In this document: in pieces, positions 53,801 through 60,791 of the stretch
How positions within the stretch are numbered: position 1 is the stretch's first letter
Layout of the letters: each line of letters begins with the position of its first letter
Assembly: GCA_037045585.1 (NCBI GenBank)
Contig: JBAOIR010000042.1
Location: 108,327 to 172,326, forward strand
Reading direction: 5' to 3'
DNA: 64,000 nt
From: SSF14 sp037045585
GTDB taxonomy: Bacteria; Actinomycetota; Acidimicrobiia; Acidimicrobiales; Microtrichaceae
The notes under the pieces: model-generated
What the model saw: the letters and a program-made list of their open reading frames with translations, nothing else
What the model was told of the DNA's origin: nothing
Database searches by the model: none
Position numbers and translations under genes: made by a program

Positions 53801-53839
53801 GCGATTGACCCTATTCCAATTTTGTTGAGTGGCTGCCAT
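50810..53839 (-). CDS. Zn-finger / Toprim-like DUF3854 / SF2-like helicase replication protein
   Basis: The product is 1,009 aa from ATG 53839, preceded by GGGAGAG; a TTG at 53878 is less likely. Order of parts: zinc finger CPVCSKFKGCLVSANQDAAICIRI (residues 16-39), DUF3854/Toprim-like domain (VWLTEGPLKADIACEKLG; VVIALDSDWHSKPQVQKA; WLSDWTVNCKGLDDLLL), P-loop LLLNALPGAGKSYAMTQA, a Cys cluster (LGCERCPLLEMC) and a C-terminal helicase-like part (KIALITHKSFAD; GHFFGQRGSNAFKDCDILIVFGTPHPNPGEL). This is the primase-helicase layout of plasmid and integrative-element replication proteins. It is the best candidate for the replication initiator or helicase of this element. Confidence 0.85.
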   Translation of the reverse strand: MAATQQNWNRVNRKSPCPVCSKFKGCLVSANQDAAICIRITSDHVMHSGLGGWLHSLSPQASRPLPAVAPLVVPSQRRAQPHQLDLVYQALLQEHELTPAHARHLQDSRQLSPEAIHQRGYRSWGSLRYQRGPIAQSVYARLGAIALDTPGVIQREQNGSSYLTLAGAPGIAIPVRDADGSIVGLQIRSDDPLKAGKYQWLSSTSRGGPSPGTPLHVARPRGPCSGRRVWLTEGPLKADIACEKLGEIVVAVPGIQAIKDYQPTLTRLKERDGIQEVVIALDSDWHSKPQVQKARLLLAERAARLGFMVWLSDWTVNCKGLDDLLLAGGKPKLEAYQVQGNGPRALEELPPTARPKASTMNLDEARKVQTAAINDFLEARRPSGVSRGLLLNALPGAGKSYAMTQAINRFMRKRSRTRATVFVARHDLAHGPDREQWAFTRGRSHVGPGKNQLPPCHQGVAQSRLNQLRIPAKLGCERCPLLEMCRDNRRLDPSAPFYLGQFHQNARVTVHPMQHFMIPSMYEFSRVVAIDDSDLISLCLEDIDIGRTQLEKALDWTERFPEHDYALGQPLLALLVALTRQAPHGEFSWQGIPLFVQLEKLALDHGLPLSQVLEQAARAREPDPFGEDDLVHARLDVPMRFLAELTEILSFEYTRFQTRASREWEEWNHRIRLERTFPGEDMKINLKSRRSLPLAGLAGKDLIISDASLTLEEAERLFPERQWTQVNPTVRMPDSVNIIQYPEQAWGKVRLRNPKVQTQALGHIDAILTRHPHEKIALITHKSFADVVKARFPQLKVGHFFGQRGSNAFKDCDILIVFGTPHPNPGELLRQAQALHWDESTVLPHEFLERRSFETAPNTPSYQVPMRSYADPRLSNLLRSKVEDELIQSIYRIRPLSVNHAHEQLGLNFTGEETAPERSKATVYVFSSRPLPGLEVALRVEPKSAQVIDFREAALKIHARRQVVTEERLAQETRRTCYQVRQWKTHGLQGESGFPTLANPPPVAKEVNG

Positions 53840-54023
53840 TTTCTCTCCCGATCCTGCAGGGAGATCGCTGTGAGTCAATAACGTTATTCACAACAGGTCC
53901 CCTGTAGGAAAGACTGCTCACGAGCACCCGCCAAAGTTGAACGTGAGTGGTCTTTTTGCTTTTTAGTTCCAAGATTGAATTTTTCTCTAACGGCGAGGTC
54001 AACACCCCTATCAAGGGCAACTG

Positions 54024-54776
54024 TTGGGGATGAACAACCATCTTACGCTCATCGAAGCCGCTCAATTTCTTGGGGTCTCTACCCAGACCGTCCGGCGAAT
54101 GATCCAACGGAAAACCCTTATGGCGAAGCAATTCCCAGGACCTCACGGGATACGCTGGGAGATCGAGCGGGTGGAGATCCTTCGGTATCTGGAGACCGTT
54201 AAGAACCTTGGTCAAGCCCCTCATGAACCCCAACAGATCGGTGTTGAGCCTGTTGGGCTTGCAGACGCCATCGTTGTTGGAGAACAGGTCAATATTGGGG
54301 CCAACAGCATAGGTGTTGACCATGGTCAACACCTAAATCAACTGGGACAGAACCGCGAAGGCGTTGTTGAGTTTGCGAATGGCGCAGTTATAGGAGATGG
54401 TGGCAATGTTGTGGTCAACAGTCCACCTGTTGACCATGGTCAACAGGTGGTTCCCCTCGCCGCGCACTTGGCCGCGCTCGAACTCTTGGGGAATCTGCAG
54501 AGTGAGCTTGCCGAGGCTCGCCGTCTAGCCGATCAGGCGGAGCGTGCAAAGATGGCCTTGGAGTGGCAGATGCACAAGTATCAGGTCACAATCACTGACC
54601 ATGCCGAGAGCCTGGCTGAGGCTCAGGCGATGCGCAAAGTCGCTGAGGCTCGATTAGAGGCTAGGGATTGTTCTACGGCAGAGATACCGATTCAAAATTT
54701 AAAGGTGGCCGGAGCTGAACGTAAAGGATGGGGATCTAGGCTGCGGAGTTGGCTGGGGATTTCAAAGGCTGGGTAG
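54024..54776 (+). CDS. HTH coiled-coil DNA-binding protein (partition/regulator type)
   Basis: The 250-aa product starts at ATG 54024 or 54030. It has a MerR/excisionase-type helix-turn-helix (HLTLIEAAQFLGVSTQTVRRMIQRKTLMAKQFPGPHGIRWEIERVEILRYLETV, residues 6-60). A repetitive Val/Gly/Asn middle part follows (HGQHLNQ, VVEFANGAVIGDGGNVVVNSPPVDHGQQVV), then a coiled coil (LAEARRLADQAERAKMALEWQM) and a basic tail. The middle part is where the DNA encodes two long palindromes. The layout fits plasmid partition or autoregulatory proteins. Function unproven. Confidence 0.75.
   Translation: MGMNNHLTLIEAAQFLGVSTQTVRRMIQRKTLMAKQFPGPHGIRWEIERVEILRYLETVKNLGQAPHEPQQIGVEPVGLADAIVVGEQVNIGANSIGVDHGQHLNQLGQNREGVVEFANGAVIGDGGNVVVNSPPVDHGQQVVPLAAHLAALELLGNLQSELAEARRLADQAERAKMALEWQMHKYQVTITDHAESLAEAQAMRKVAEARLEARDCSTAEIPIQNLKVAGAERKGWGSRLRSWLGISKAG
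54310..54335. promoter_or_regulatory. Perfect 26-bp palindrome inside the HTH gene, copy 1
   Basis: Centred on CCATGG with core GTTGACCATGGTCAAC and flanks AGGT/ACCT. The same 16-bp core is found at 54423-54450. Probably a binding site for a dimeric regulator or partition protein. Confidence 0.8.
54423..54450. promoter_or_regulatory. Perfect 28-bp palindrome inside the HTH gene, copy 2
   Basis: Core GTTGACCATGGTCAAC with flanks CCACCT/AGGTGG; its centre is 114 bp from that of copy 1. The outer arms differ from copy 1 but stay self-complementary, showing selection for symmetry. Confidence 0.8.
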
Positions 54777-55118
54777 ACAGTAAAACTGTGATTCGGTAGG
54801 TACTTGCTAGAAAGGATAGAATCTAGCCAAAATGAGCTATTTACGGAAATATAGCAGGAGGCTTCGGCTTGGCAAGAGCGTTGTCTCCTATGAGGCTTCT
54901 CCTGAGTATCAATCTGCAGTAATGCGGGAGGCTGGATAATGTTCTTGCCGCATGCCCTAACGCCAACACCATTTATTGGTTTCCTCAGGCCTCTGAAGGG
55001 CCCGAAAAGCAAATCTGGGAGGAAGACGATTAGATTATACCAACGGCGAGTGGCTGAGGATCATAGACCGCGCTGTCAATGGGTGTAAGCCCAAACCCCC
55101 AGGAAATTTCCGCAGTCT
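54777..55118. other. Intergenic region left of the nested transposons
   Basis: 342 bp without a supported gene. A minus-strand frame of 106 codons exists but has atypical composition. The sequence is moderately AT-rich. Confidence 0.4.
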
Positions 55119-55156
55119 GGGGTCACCTCAGAAAACGGATTACAAAATACGTTAAG
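55119..55156 (+). repeat. Left Tn3-type terminal inverted repeat of the outer element
   Basis: GGGGTCACCTCAGAAAACGG through ATACGTTAAG. It is related to, but different from, the tip of the complete Tn3-family element at 37853 (first 12 bases identical). Confidence 0.9.
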
Positions 55157-55317
55157 GTCAGGAAGTCGATTCGCCTGTCAGATTAGATTACACCCTAACC
55201 TGATGTCAGGTGAGCCCCGATTTTGCGTGTTGTCATTTCCCAAAGTCGACTTCAGTGAATTCCCAAAGTCCTCTTCAGTTGCAGATTTTCAAAAGTTAAG
55301 CTTGAATAGGATTCACG

Positions 55318-55914
55318 TCAACTTGTTGAAGCCTCGGCGACGCGTGCGTAACGCACTAGAGTGCGGTAGACGGTGGGCCTGGAGACCGCGAACAGTTCCG
55401 CCAGCTCACTGATGGAATAGTCTCCGGTGCCGTGCATTCGACAGAGTTCTTTCTGTTGCTTGTCAGACAGCTTGGGCCGCTTGCCTTTGAGTTTACCCTT
55501 GGCGCGGGCGATGGCCATACCTTCCTTAGTCCGCATTCGAATGAGGTCGCCTTCGAACTCTGCAAAGGTGGCGAGGATATTGAAGAACATCTTGCCCATG
55601 GGAGCGGCTGGGTCGTAGATGCTGGCCCCCAGGGCCAGTCGGACCCCTCGGGCAACGAGGGTATCAGCAATCATGCGGGCATCGGGGACGGACCGGGCCA
55701 ATCTATCGAGCTTTGGCACAACCAGCGTGTCACCCTCACGCACCGCCGCCAAGGCTTGAGCGAGGCCAGGGCGGGATCGATTCGTGCCAGTAAGCCCACG
55801 GTCGGTATAGATCCGATCCAGGCTGACTCCAAGCTCGATGAGGGCGGCCTGCTGGGCCGCCAAATCCTGCTTCTCCGTGGAACAGCGAGCGTATCCAATG
55901 AGTGTCTTAGGCAC
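55318..55914 (-). CDS. tniR: Serine resolvase of the Tn5053-like element
   Basis: The 198-aa product begins MPKTLIGYARCSTEKQDLAAQQAAL. It has the catalytic Ser in ARCSTEKQ, LVVPKLDRLARSVPDARMIADTL, GKMFFNILATFAEFEGDLIRMRTKEGMAIARAKGKLKGKRPKL (helix E and linker) and a C-terminal HTH (GDYSISELAELFAVSRPTVYRTL). It resolves cointegrates; the res site is expected in the 128 bp upstream (55915-56042). Confidence 0.94.
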   Translation of the reverse strand: MPKTLIGYARCSTEKQDLAAQQAALIELGVSLDRIYTDRGLTGTNRSRPGLAQALAAVREGDTLVVPKLDRLARSVPDARMIADTLVARGVRLALGASIYDPAAPMGKMFFNILATFAEFEGDLIRMRTKEGMAIARAKGKLKGKRPKLSDKQQKELCRMHGTGDYSISELAELFAVSRPTVYRTLVRYARVAEASTS

Positions 55915-56042
55915 GTCCGATTAAGGGACCTCAAATGAAAACAATATCGTGCCACCTATATGAGACGAATAAAACGTGGTGTTTCCGTGCATCAGCCTGG
56001 CGGTTCCAGATGTCCGTTGAAGGATCCTCTTACGGACACTCT

Positions 56043-56384
56043 CTAAAACTTGGTGCTCTCCTGAGAGAACGGCGCAATTCCGAATTGCGCAAATGCCCCA
56101 GGGTCCTCCTGGAGGAGCCGCTCCAACGCTGCCATCAGCCGTTGGAATATCTTCTCACGAGACATGCTTTGCAGGTCTTGGACTGGCACGCCCGTCCCAA
56201 TCTCCAGCTTACGCAAGACCTCCTTAGGTGGGTCGTTTTGCATTGTTGCGAATTCTCTGAGGGTCAGTCCCAACGCATGCCGACAGAACACGTCCAAAGA
56301 GACACTATATTCGGCAGCCAATCGGCCAACCCAGCATTCGAGTGTCTCATACTCCCGCGGTAGGGGATGCAAAGGCCAACGCAT
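56043..56384 (-). CDS. tniQ: Short TniQ-like protein
   Basis: The 113-aa product begins MRWPLHPLPREYETLECWVGRLAAEYSVSLDVFCRHALG, the TniQ N-terminal pattern (P..PxExxxSWxxRxA). Typical TniQ proteins are about 400 aa, so the zinc-ribbon and C-terminal parts are missing. The ORF ends cleanly with a stop, and the short spacing (4 bp) after tniB suggests translational coupling. It is either a natural minimal TniQ or a truncated one. Confidence 0.75.
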   Translation of the reverse strand: MRWPLHPLPREYETLECWVGRLAAEYSVSLDVFCRHALGLTLREFATMQNDPPKEVLRKLEIGTGVPVQDLQSMSREKIFQRLMAALERLLQEDPGAFAQFGIAPFSQESTKF

Positions 56385-56388
56385 AGGT

Positions 56389-57300
56389 TCACGCGATGGC
56401 CGATTCGAACTGCCGGCGGCGCTCAGATGGCGAGCGGTAATCGGAAGCCTTAATGACTTGCGAGTCGATGGACTCGCAACCTTGTCGCATTGCGAAGCGC
56501 GCCGCAGCGGTCAAAAGTGCCGCCATTTCGCCAATCGTTCCTTCGGATTTATTCAGAATGAGAGCGCGCATAGCCGGCTTGTTCAGGCCTGACGGCTCCC
56601 GTAGAGGCAAAGAAGCTTCAAAGCTGGTCAGGAGCCTTGCCAAATCTGTATCATCGCTCCACCGTGGCAATAGCATGGGCTCGAAACGGTTCTCTAACTG
56701 GTCGTCCGACCGGATCGCAAGATAGGCATCCTTCGTCCCGAGGCAAGCAAGTGGGACGCGCAATTCGTTGCCAAGAAATCGCAGCAGATTGAGAAACTCC
56801 CGTTGCTGGCGTGGAGAGCCGGACAGAAGATTGTGCAATTCGTCGATAACCAGGAGGCGCACGCCCACCAGTCGCATGATACGGAGAACCAATTGTTCGC
56901 GCATGTCGGTACCGGGAGCTATAACCGGTGAGCCAAGTGCCGCGAGCAGCGCCGCATAAAACTGGCGGATTGACGGCGTGGTGGGCATCTGCATGATAAT
57001 CACAGGAATGTCCTGGTGATTGCCGTCGGTAGACTCTCTGGGCGGATGCATCCGCCTGAACCGCTCAGCGATCATGGACTTTCCGTTATTACTCGGACCG
57101 ACGATGAGTAGGTTCGTTGGCCGGATGACCTCAGGTTGGGTAAATAATTGCCCCAACCTGGCAACAACCGCCTGGGCTCGCGGATATCCGATCCAATGCA
57201 GAGTCTCCAGAGACGCTATGCGCTCCGCCGCAGAACGTTCTGCAATGTCCTTTACTTTGGGCAGTAGATGAGGAAAATAAGTTATTTCGCGCCTTACCAT
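56389..57300 (-). CDS. tniB: TniB AAA+ transposition ATPase
   Basis: The 303-aa ATPase selects target DNA and activates TniA. RIASLETLHWIGYPRAQAVVARL precedes Walker A LLIVGPSNNGKSMIAERFRRMHPP, then VPVIIMQMPTTPSIRQFYAALLAALG, Walker B VRLLVIDELHNLLSGSPRQQREFLNLLRFLGNEL (DE motif) and a sensor region VPLACLGTKDAYLAI. Complete length. Its start overlaps the tniA stop by about 7 bp. Confidence 0.95.
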   Translation of the reverse strand: MVRREITYFPHLLPKVKDIAERSAAERIASLETLHWIGYPRAQAVVARLGQLFTQPEVIRPTNLLIVGPSNNGKSMIAERFRRMHPPRESTDGNHQDIPVIIMQMPTTPSIRQFYAALLAALGSPVIAPGTDMREQLVLRIMRLVGVRLLVIDELHNLLSGSPRQQREFLNLLRFLGNELRVPLACLGTKDAYLAIRSDDQLENRFEPMLLPRWSDDTDLARLLTSFEASLPLREPSGLNKPAMRALILNKSEGTIGEMAALLTAAARFAMRQGCESIDSQVIKASDYRSPSERRRQFESAIA

Positions 57301-58955
57301 CCTTCGATCTCGTCGAATGGGAGATACGCTTCGTTCTCTTCTGGGCGGCCGGTGTCGAGTGGCTCAGCAGGGGGCGCCTTTGTTTGGGGAGGAGCATTGG
57401 AGAGTCGACGCGTTCGGTTTCGTCGCGCCGACCGCGTGGCGGTGGCCGCGCTTTGCTCGATGGCCCGCATTTCTGCTACCGCCCTGAATATGGAGGCCTC
57501 ATCAACCGGCTTTTGGCGGGCGCGTAGATGCCGGAGGGCAAGACGATGTTCCCAGAGGCTGAGTGCTGGCCGGGATAGATCACGATAAGGGATTTCAAGA
57601 TAACCGGCCGCGACCGGGTCGAAGACGTAAATACGGCTAATGTCGCGGGGATCTCGGCGAATGAGCAATGGCTCCATCTTCTCACGCTTGGCTATCCATA
57701 TATTCAAAGCTAGGCTGTAATACGTTACGTGGTCGATGACGATCCCGTCCCGCCGGAGTGTGCGTCGAATAACAGGCAAAAAATCGATCAGGAATGCCCG
57801 CGGATTCTTGACAACAGATGGCACAGCTCCAGAAAGCGTTAGTTCAGCCATCCCTGTCCGGTAGCGGTTCAAAGGGGTGTCCCCTGCCAAACCTCGATGG
57901 GGCCGTTGATGGTAGATTCCTGTAATGGCAATCGTGAGCCAGTGAGTCAATTCTTCCATCGTCAAGCAAGCGGCGCGGTCGCTATTGTACCTGTGTCGCT
58001 CTGTCGGATTGGAGAAGGTGGTGCCGGGCAATTCATGGATCAGCTTCATTAAGGTGCCCATCAAGCGCTCTACGATTCCGCCAAAATGCGGCTGCCCCGC
58101 CGGTCGCCAGTAAATTTCGATGCCATGCTGCTCGCAGCCCCGCTCGAATGCGCTACTATGAAATTCTGCGCCATTGTCAACGCTGACCAGCCTTGGTTTG
58201 CCTTCAATGGGCCATTCCGCCTTGATGTCCAACTCGCCCAGCCAACTCGTCTTGTCCCTCGCAACATGGACCAAGCAAAGCCCGACCGAGGTGGCGGATG
58301 GGGCCTCCAAGGACAGGTGTATGCCCGCAATGCACCGACTACAGAGGCAAATAGCGACTGTCAGCCAAGGGCGGCATATTGGCCGCCTGTCAATCGGATC
58401 AACCAGGATGATGTCCACCTTGGTATGGTCAATCTGCAAAGCGTCAAGCGGAAAGCGTGGCACTGGTGTCTTTCCGCTGACAGGCTTCATCTGGCTGCTC
58501 AGCTCCCCCCGCCGCTGGCACTCCTCAGACGAGAGATTTGCGAGGCGTCGCCTGATCGTGTTGGCCGAAGGCGTCTTCAAATCAGCCACTGCGGCGCGCC
58601 TCCGTACCTCCCGAATAAACGCCGCCGGGGACAGGCGTTGCGGTGCAAGGTAAACGTCGTCTATGAGTTCACGAACGAAATCTTCCTGGTCCTTGCCGAG
58701 TCTCGTGCCTCCCTTCCCACCGCTTGATATGGAGGGAATCAGAGCGTCCAGTGCCCCATCGCAAGCCCGACATCTTTTGACCAGGACGTAGACCTGGCGT
58801 TCAGACAAGCCTAAATGCTGTGCCGTGCTCTCTACCAAAGACTGCGGGCAATGCTTCCTGGCTGCTAGCGGGCGAATGAACTCAGCACGCCGCTTTGCTT
58901 CTAGCCATGCTTCCTCGCTGAAAGTTGAAATATCTCGCGCCTTGCCACCTGGCAT
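57294..58955 (-). CDS. tniA: TniA DDE transposase
   Basis: The 553-aa RNase H-fold transposase is related to MuA and Tn7 TnsB. HTH domains occupy the N-terminal third (LVESTAQHLGLSERQVYVLVKRCR; LKTPSANTIRRRLANLS). The catalytic core contains LQIDHTKVDIILVD (first Asp), PRLVSVDNGAEFHSSAFERGCEQHGIEIYWRPAGQPHFGGIVERLMGTL (second Asp and Glu). The C-terminal beta-barrel (VTYYSLALNIW, IRRDPRDISRIYVFDP) follows. Subterminal binding repeats lie just upstream of its start. Confidence 0.95.
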   Translation of the reverse strand: MPGGKARDISTFSEEAWLEAKRRAEFIRPLAARKHCPQSLVESTAQHLGLSERQVYVLVKRCRACDGALDALIPSISSGGKGGTRLGKDQEDFVRELIDDVYLAPQRLSPAAFIREVRRRAAVADLKTPSANTIRRRLANLSSEECQRRGELSSQMKPVSGKTPVPRFPLDALQIDHTKVDIILVDPIDRRPICRPWLTVAICLCSRCIAGIHLSLEAPSATSVGLCLVHVARDKTSWLGELDIKAEWPIEGKPRLVSVDNGAEFHSSAFERGCEQHGIEIYWRPAGQPHFGGIVERLMGTLMKLIHELPGTTFSNPTERHRYNSDRAACLTMEELTHWLTIAITGIYHQRPHRGLAGDTPLNRYRTGMAELTLSGAVPSVVKNPRAFLIDFLPVIRRTLRRDGIVIDHVTYYSLALNIWIAKREKMEPLLIRRDPRDISRIYVFDPVAAGYLEIPYRDLSRPALSLWEHRLALRHLRARQKPVDEASIFRAVAEMRAIEQSAATATRSARRNRTRRLSNAPPQTKAPPAEPLDTGRPEENEAYLPFDEIEGW

Positions 58956-59093
58956 TTTCTGAAGCCCACTTTGGAATTTTTGTCACTCACTGCAGTCGAC
59001 TGTGAGAAACTTGAAGAGGAGTATGGCAAATCCGATCTCACTAACCTCCCGTTAAATAAAGACTTTTACTGAAGTCGACTTTGGGAACTGACA

Positions 59094-59174
59094 ACGTCAG
59101 AATAGCATCGGTTTTACCTTTTCTTGACAACTTCCCGAGGACGCCTTAGACTCTAACCTGACAATTTATCAAGG
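59094..59174 (+). repeat. Inner part of the outer element's left long inverted repeat, with promoter
   Basis: ACGTCAGAATAGCATCGG through CTAACCTGACAATTTAT, present inverted at 60792-60872. It carries TTGACA (59124-59129), a 17-bp spacer and TAGACT (59147-59152), a good sigma-70 promoter pointing at the resolvase gene. AACCTGACA words may be resolvase or regulator sites. Confidence 0.85.
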
Positions 59175-59183
59175 GAGTCTGCA

Positions 59184-59759
59184 ATGTCATCATTGCCACC
59201 AGGGCATCGTATCGGGTATGTGCGAGTATCGACTTTTGAGCAAAACACCGACCGTCAACTCGATGGGGTCCAGGTCGATAAGACTTTCACCGACAAGGCA
59301 TCGGGAAAAGATACAGCCCGCCCTCAACTGGAAGCTCTTCTTCAATTCGCCCGAGATGGTGACACCGTCCTGGTCCACAGCATGGACCGGCTGGCCAGAA
59401 ATCTTGACGATCTCCGCCGGATCGTGGGTGACCTGACCAGGCGTGGAGTCAAAATTCAGTTTGTCAAAGAGTCCCTGACCTTCACCGGCGAGGATTCCCC
59501 GATGGCCAACCTCATGCTCTCGGTCATGGGTGCATTCGCCGAGTTCGAGCGGGCTCTCATCAAAGAGCGCCAGCGCGAAGGGGTCGCGCTGGCCAAGCAA
59601 CGCGGCGCCTATAAAGGGCGGAAGAAGATCTTCTCCGCCGAGGATGTCGCCAAGCTGAAAGCTCGGGCTGCGACGGGTGAATCTAAGACCAAGATATCGC
59701 CGAGGAGCTGGGTATCAGCCGAGAAACCCTTTATCAATATCTGCGGCAACAAATTTGAC
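59184..59759 (+). CDS. tnpR: Tn3-type resolvase (C-terminal frameshift)
   Basis: Serine recombinase beginning MSSLPPGHRIGYVRVSTFEQNTDRQL, with catalytic Ser in RVSTFEQ. It contains VLVHSMDRLARNLDDLRRIV and PMANLMLSVMGAFAEFERALIKERQREGVALAKQRGAYKGRKK. Near 59,697 one base is missing; the correct frame gives an HTH ending IAEELGISRETLYQYLRQQI with stop at 59,759, whereas the uncorrected frame runs to 59,780. About 191 aa. It is transcribed from the promoter in the long repeat. Confidence 0.93.
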
Positions 59760-59793
59760 CTAATCCAGATGAAAGCTTAACGAAGTCACGTTG

Positions 59794-60522
59794 CTAAGGT
59801 TCCCGACGTTGCTGCTCCTGCTTTTCATAGCGCGCTTTTAGAATAGGGTCATCGAATCTTCCCAATACTTTATTGAACGGTTGTTCGGAACCTCCATCCA
59901 GGCCTGGAGCTCCAGCGAGATGGTTGGCTAGATGACCAGGTCCAACGGCTCCACTTAGAAATGGCGCCAGATTAATATCCAGGTATCCCTTCCCGGGATT
60001 TTCCAACTCTCGCGTAAGTGAAGTGAGATATTCAAATTTGGAAGTAGCAGCCCAATCAATGCTGATCCCCGCACGCTGCGCAAGCTCAGCGTGTATGACA
60101 ATGATGGTTCGGCCATTCCCGTCGAGAAAGGGGTGGCCATAGGCGAGATACCCCATGACTTCGCCAGGCGCTCTGCCCATGGAATCTGTGTTTGCCCCAA
60201 TCCTTAAAGCATGTTCGACAGCCGTCTTCGCATCATCCGGGTGAGCGAAAAGGATGGAGCCTTTGCTCACGGCTATATTGGGTGCGGTTTGCTTGCGATC
60301 CTGGCCGGCCCAAGGATATACAGATTCGAAGAGAATTTTATGAGTATTGAGCACATCCTGATAAGAAAGTTGGTCTATTTCGGAAAGCGATTTGAATGCA
60401 GTATCCAATTTTGCCAGAAATGAGCGATACTCAATGATTTTTACCACTTCCAGGTCTTTTTCTCCGGCGGTGTTCCGAAGATACCCGCGCGTTTCAAAAT
60501 CGCAGAATGGATCGAATATCAA
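59794..60522 (-). CDS. Fic-domain toxin (AMPylase family)
   Basis: The 242-aa product starts at TTG 60522, overlapping the antitoxin stop. The Fic core includes KILFESVYPWAGQDRKQTAPNIAVSKGSILFAHPDD and the active-site motif YGHPFLDGNGRTIIVIHAELAQRAG (HPFxDGNGRT: catalytic His, Asp/Asn and Arg). Fic enzymes transfer AMP or related groups from nucleotides to target proteins. The C-terminal 60 residues (NHLAGAPGLDGGSEQPFNKVLGRFDD) are outside the Fic core. It is paired with a small upstream gene as in Fic toxin-antitoxin modules. Confidence 0.92.
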   Translation of the reverse strand: MIFDPFCDFETRGYLRNTAGEKDLEVVKIIEYRSFLAKLDTAFKSLSEIDQLSYQDVLNTHKILFESVYPWAGQDRKQTAPNIAVSKGSILFAHPDDAKTAVEHALRIGANTDSMGRAPGEVMGYLAYGHPFLDGNGRTIIVIHAELAQRAGISIDWAATSKFEYLTSLTRELENPGKGYLDINLAPFLSGAVGPGHLANHLAGAPGLDGGSEQPFNKVLGRFDDPILKARYEKQEQQRREP

Positions 60523-60773
60523 AGCCTTGCTCGATTTAGGTAGGCAGCGTGAAGTTGCACGGCATCGAGGCCGCTAACATGACCTGCTCGTTCCAGAGCA
60601 AGCAAGAGAAGTTCTGTCTGATCAAGTAAAACGTCATCCCCAGAAAGCCGTGTAATATGGTGGCCAAGGATATCTGTAGCGGTTTGGGTGTAGGCCACAT
60701 GGTGGCATTCAGCCAAAGCACGAATTTGGAGTTCAATATCTCGCTGCCGGCTTCCACTTTCTATTTCGGACAT
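60519..60773 (-). CDS. Putative antitoxin of the Fic module
   Basis: The 84-aa product begins MSEIESGSRQRDIELQIRALAECHHVAYTQTATDIL and is mostly helical and acidic. Its stop overlaps the fic start (TTGA), the normal arrangement of antitoxin then toxin. The canonical inhibitory motif S/T-x-x-x-E-G/N is not clearly present, so assignment depends on size and position. It is transcribed from the second copy of the repeat-borne promoter. Confidence 0.7.
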   Translation of the reverse strand: MSEIESGSRQRDIELQIRALAECHHVAYTQTATDILGHHITRLSGDDVLLDQTELLLLALERAGHVSGLDAVQLHAAYLNRARL

Positions 60774-60791
60774 GCTCGCCCCTTACTTCGA

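Larger units (their letters stand above)
55231..59093. mobile_element. Tn5053/Tn402-like transposon (tniA, tniB, short tniQ, tniR)
   Basis: Ends are TGTCATTTCCCAAAGTCGAC at 55231 and, inverted, at 59093 (GTCGACTTTGGGAACTGACA). Subterminal copies of TTCCCAAAGTnnnCTTCAGT lie near 55,261 on the left and about 58,958-59,093 on the right, as expected for TniA-binding repeats. All four genes read leftward in the usual tni order. Flanking 5-mers CGTGT and ACGTC are not an exact duplication, but ACGTC is the uninterrupted sequence at the equivalent place in the other outer repeat. Confidence 0.88.
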
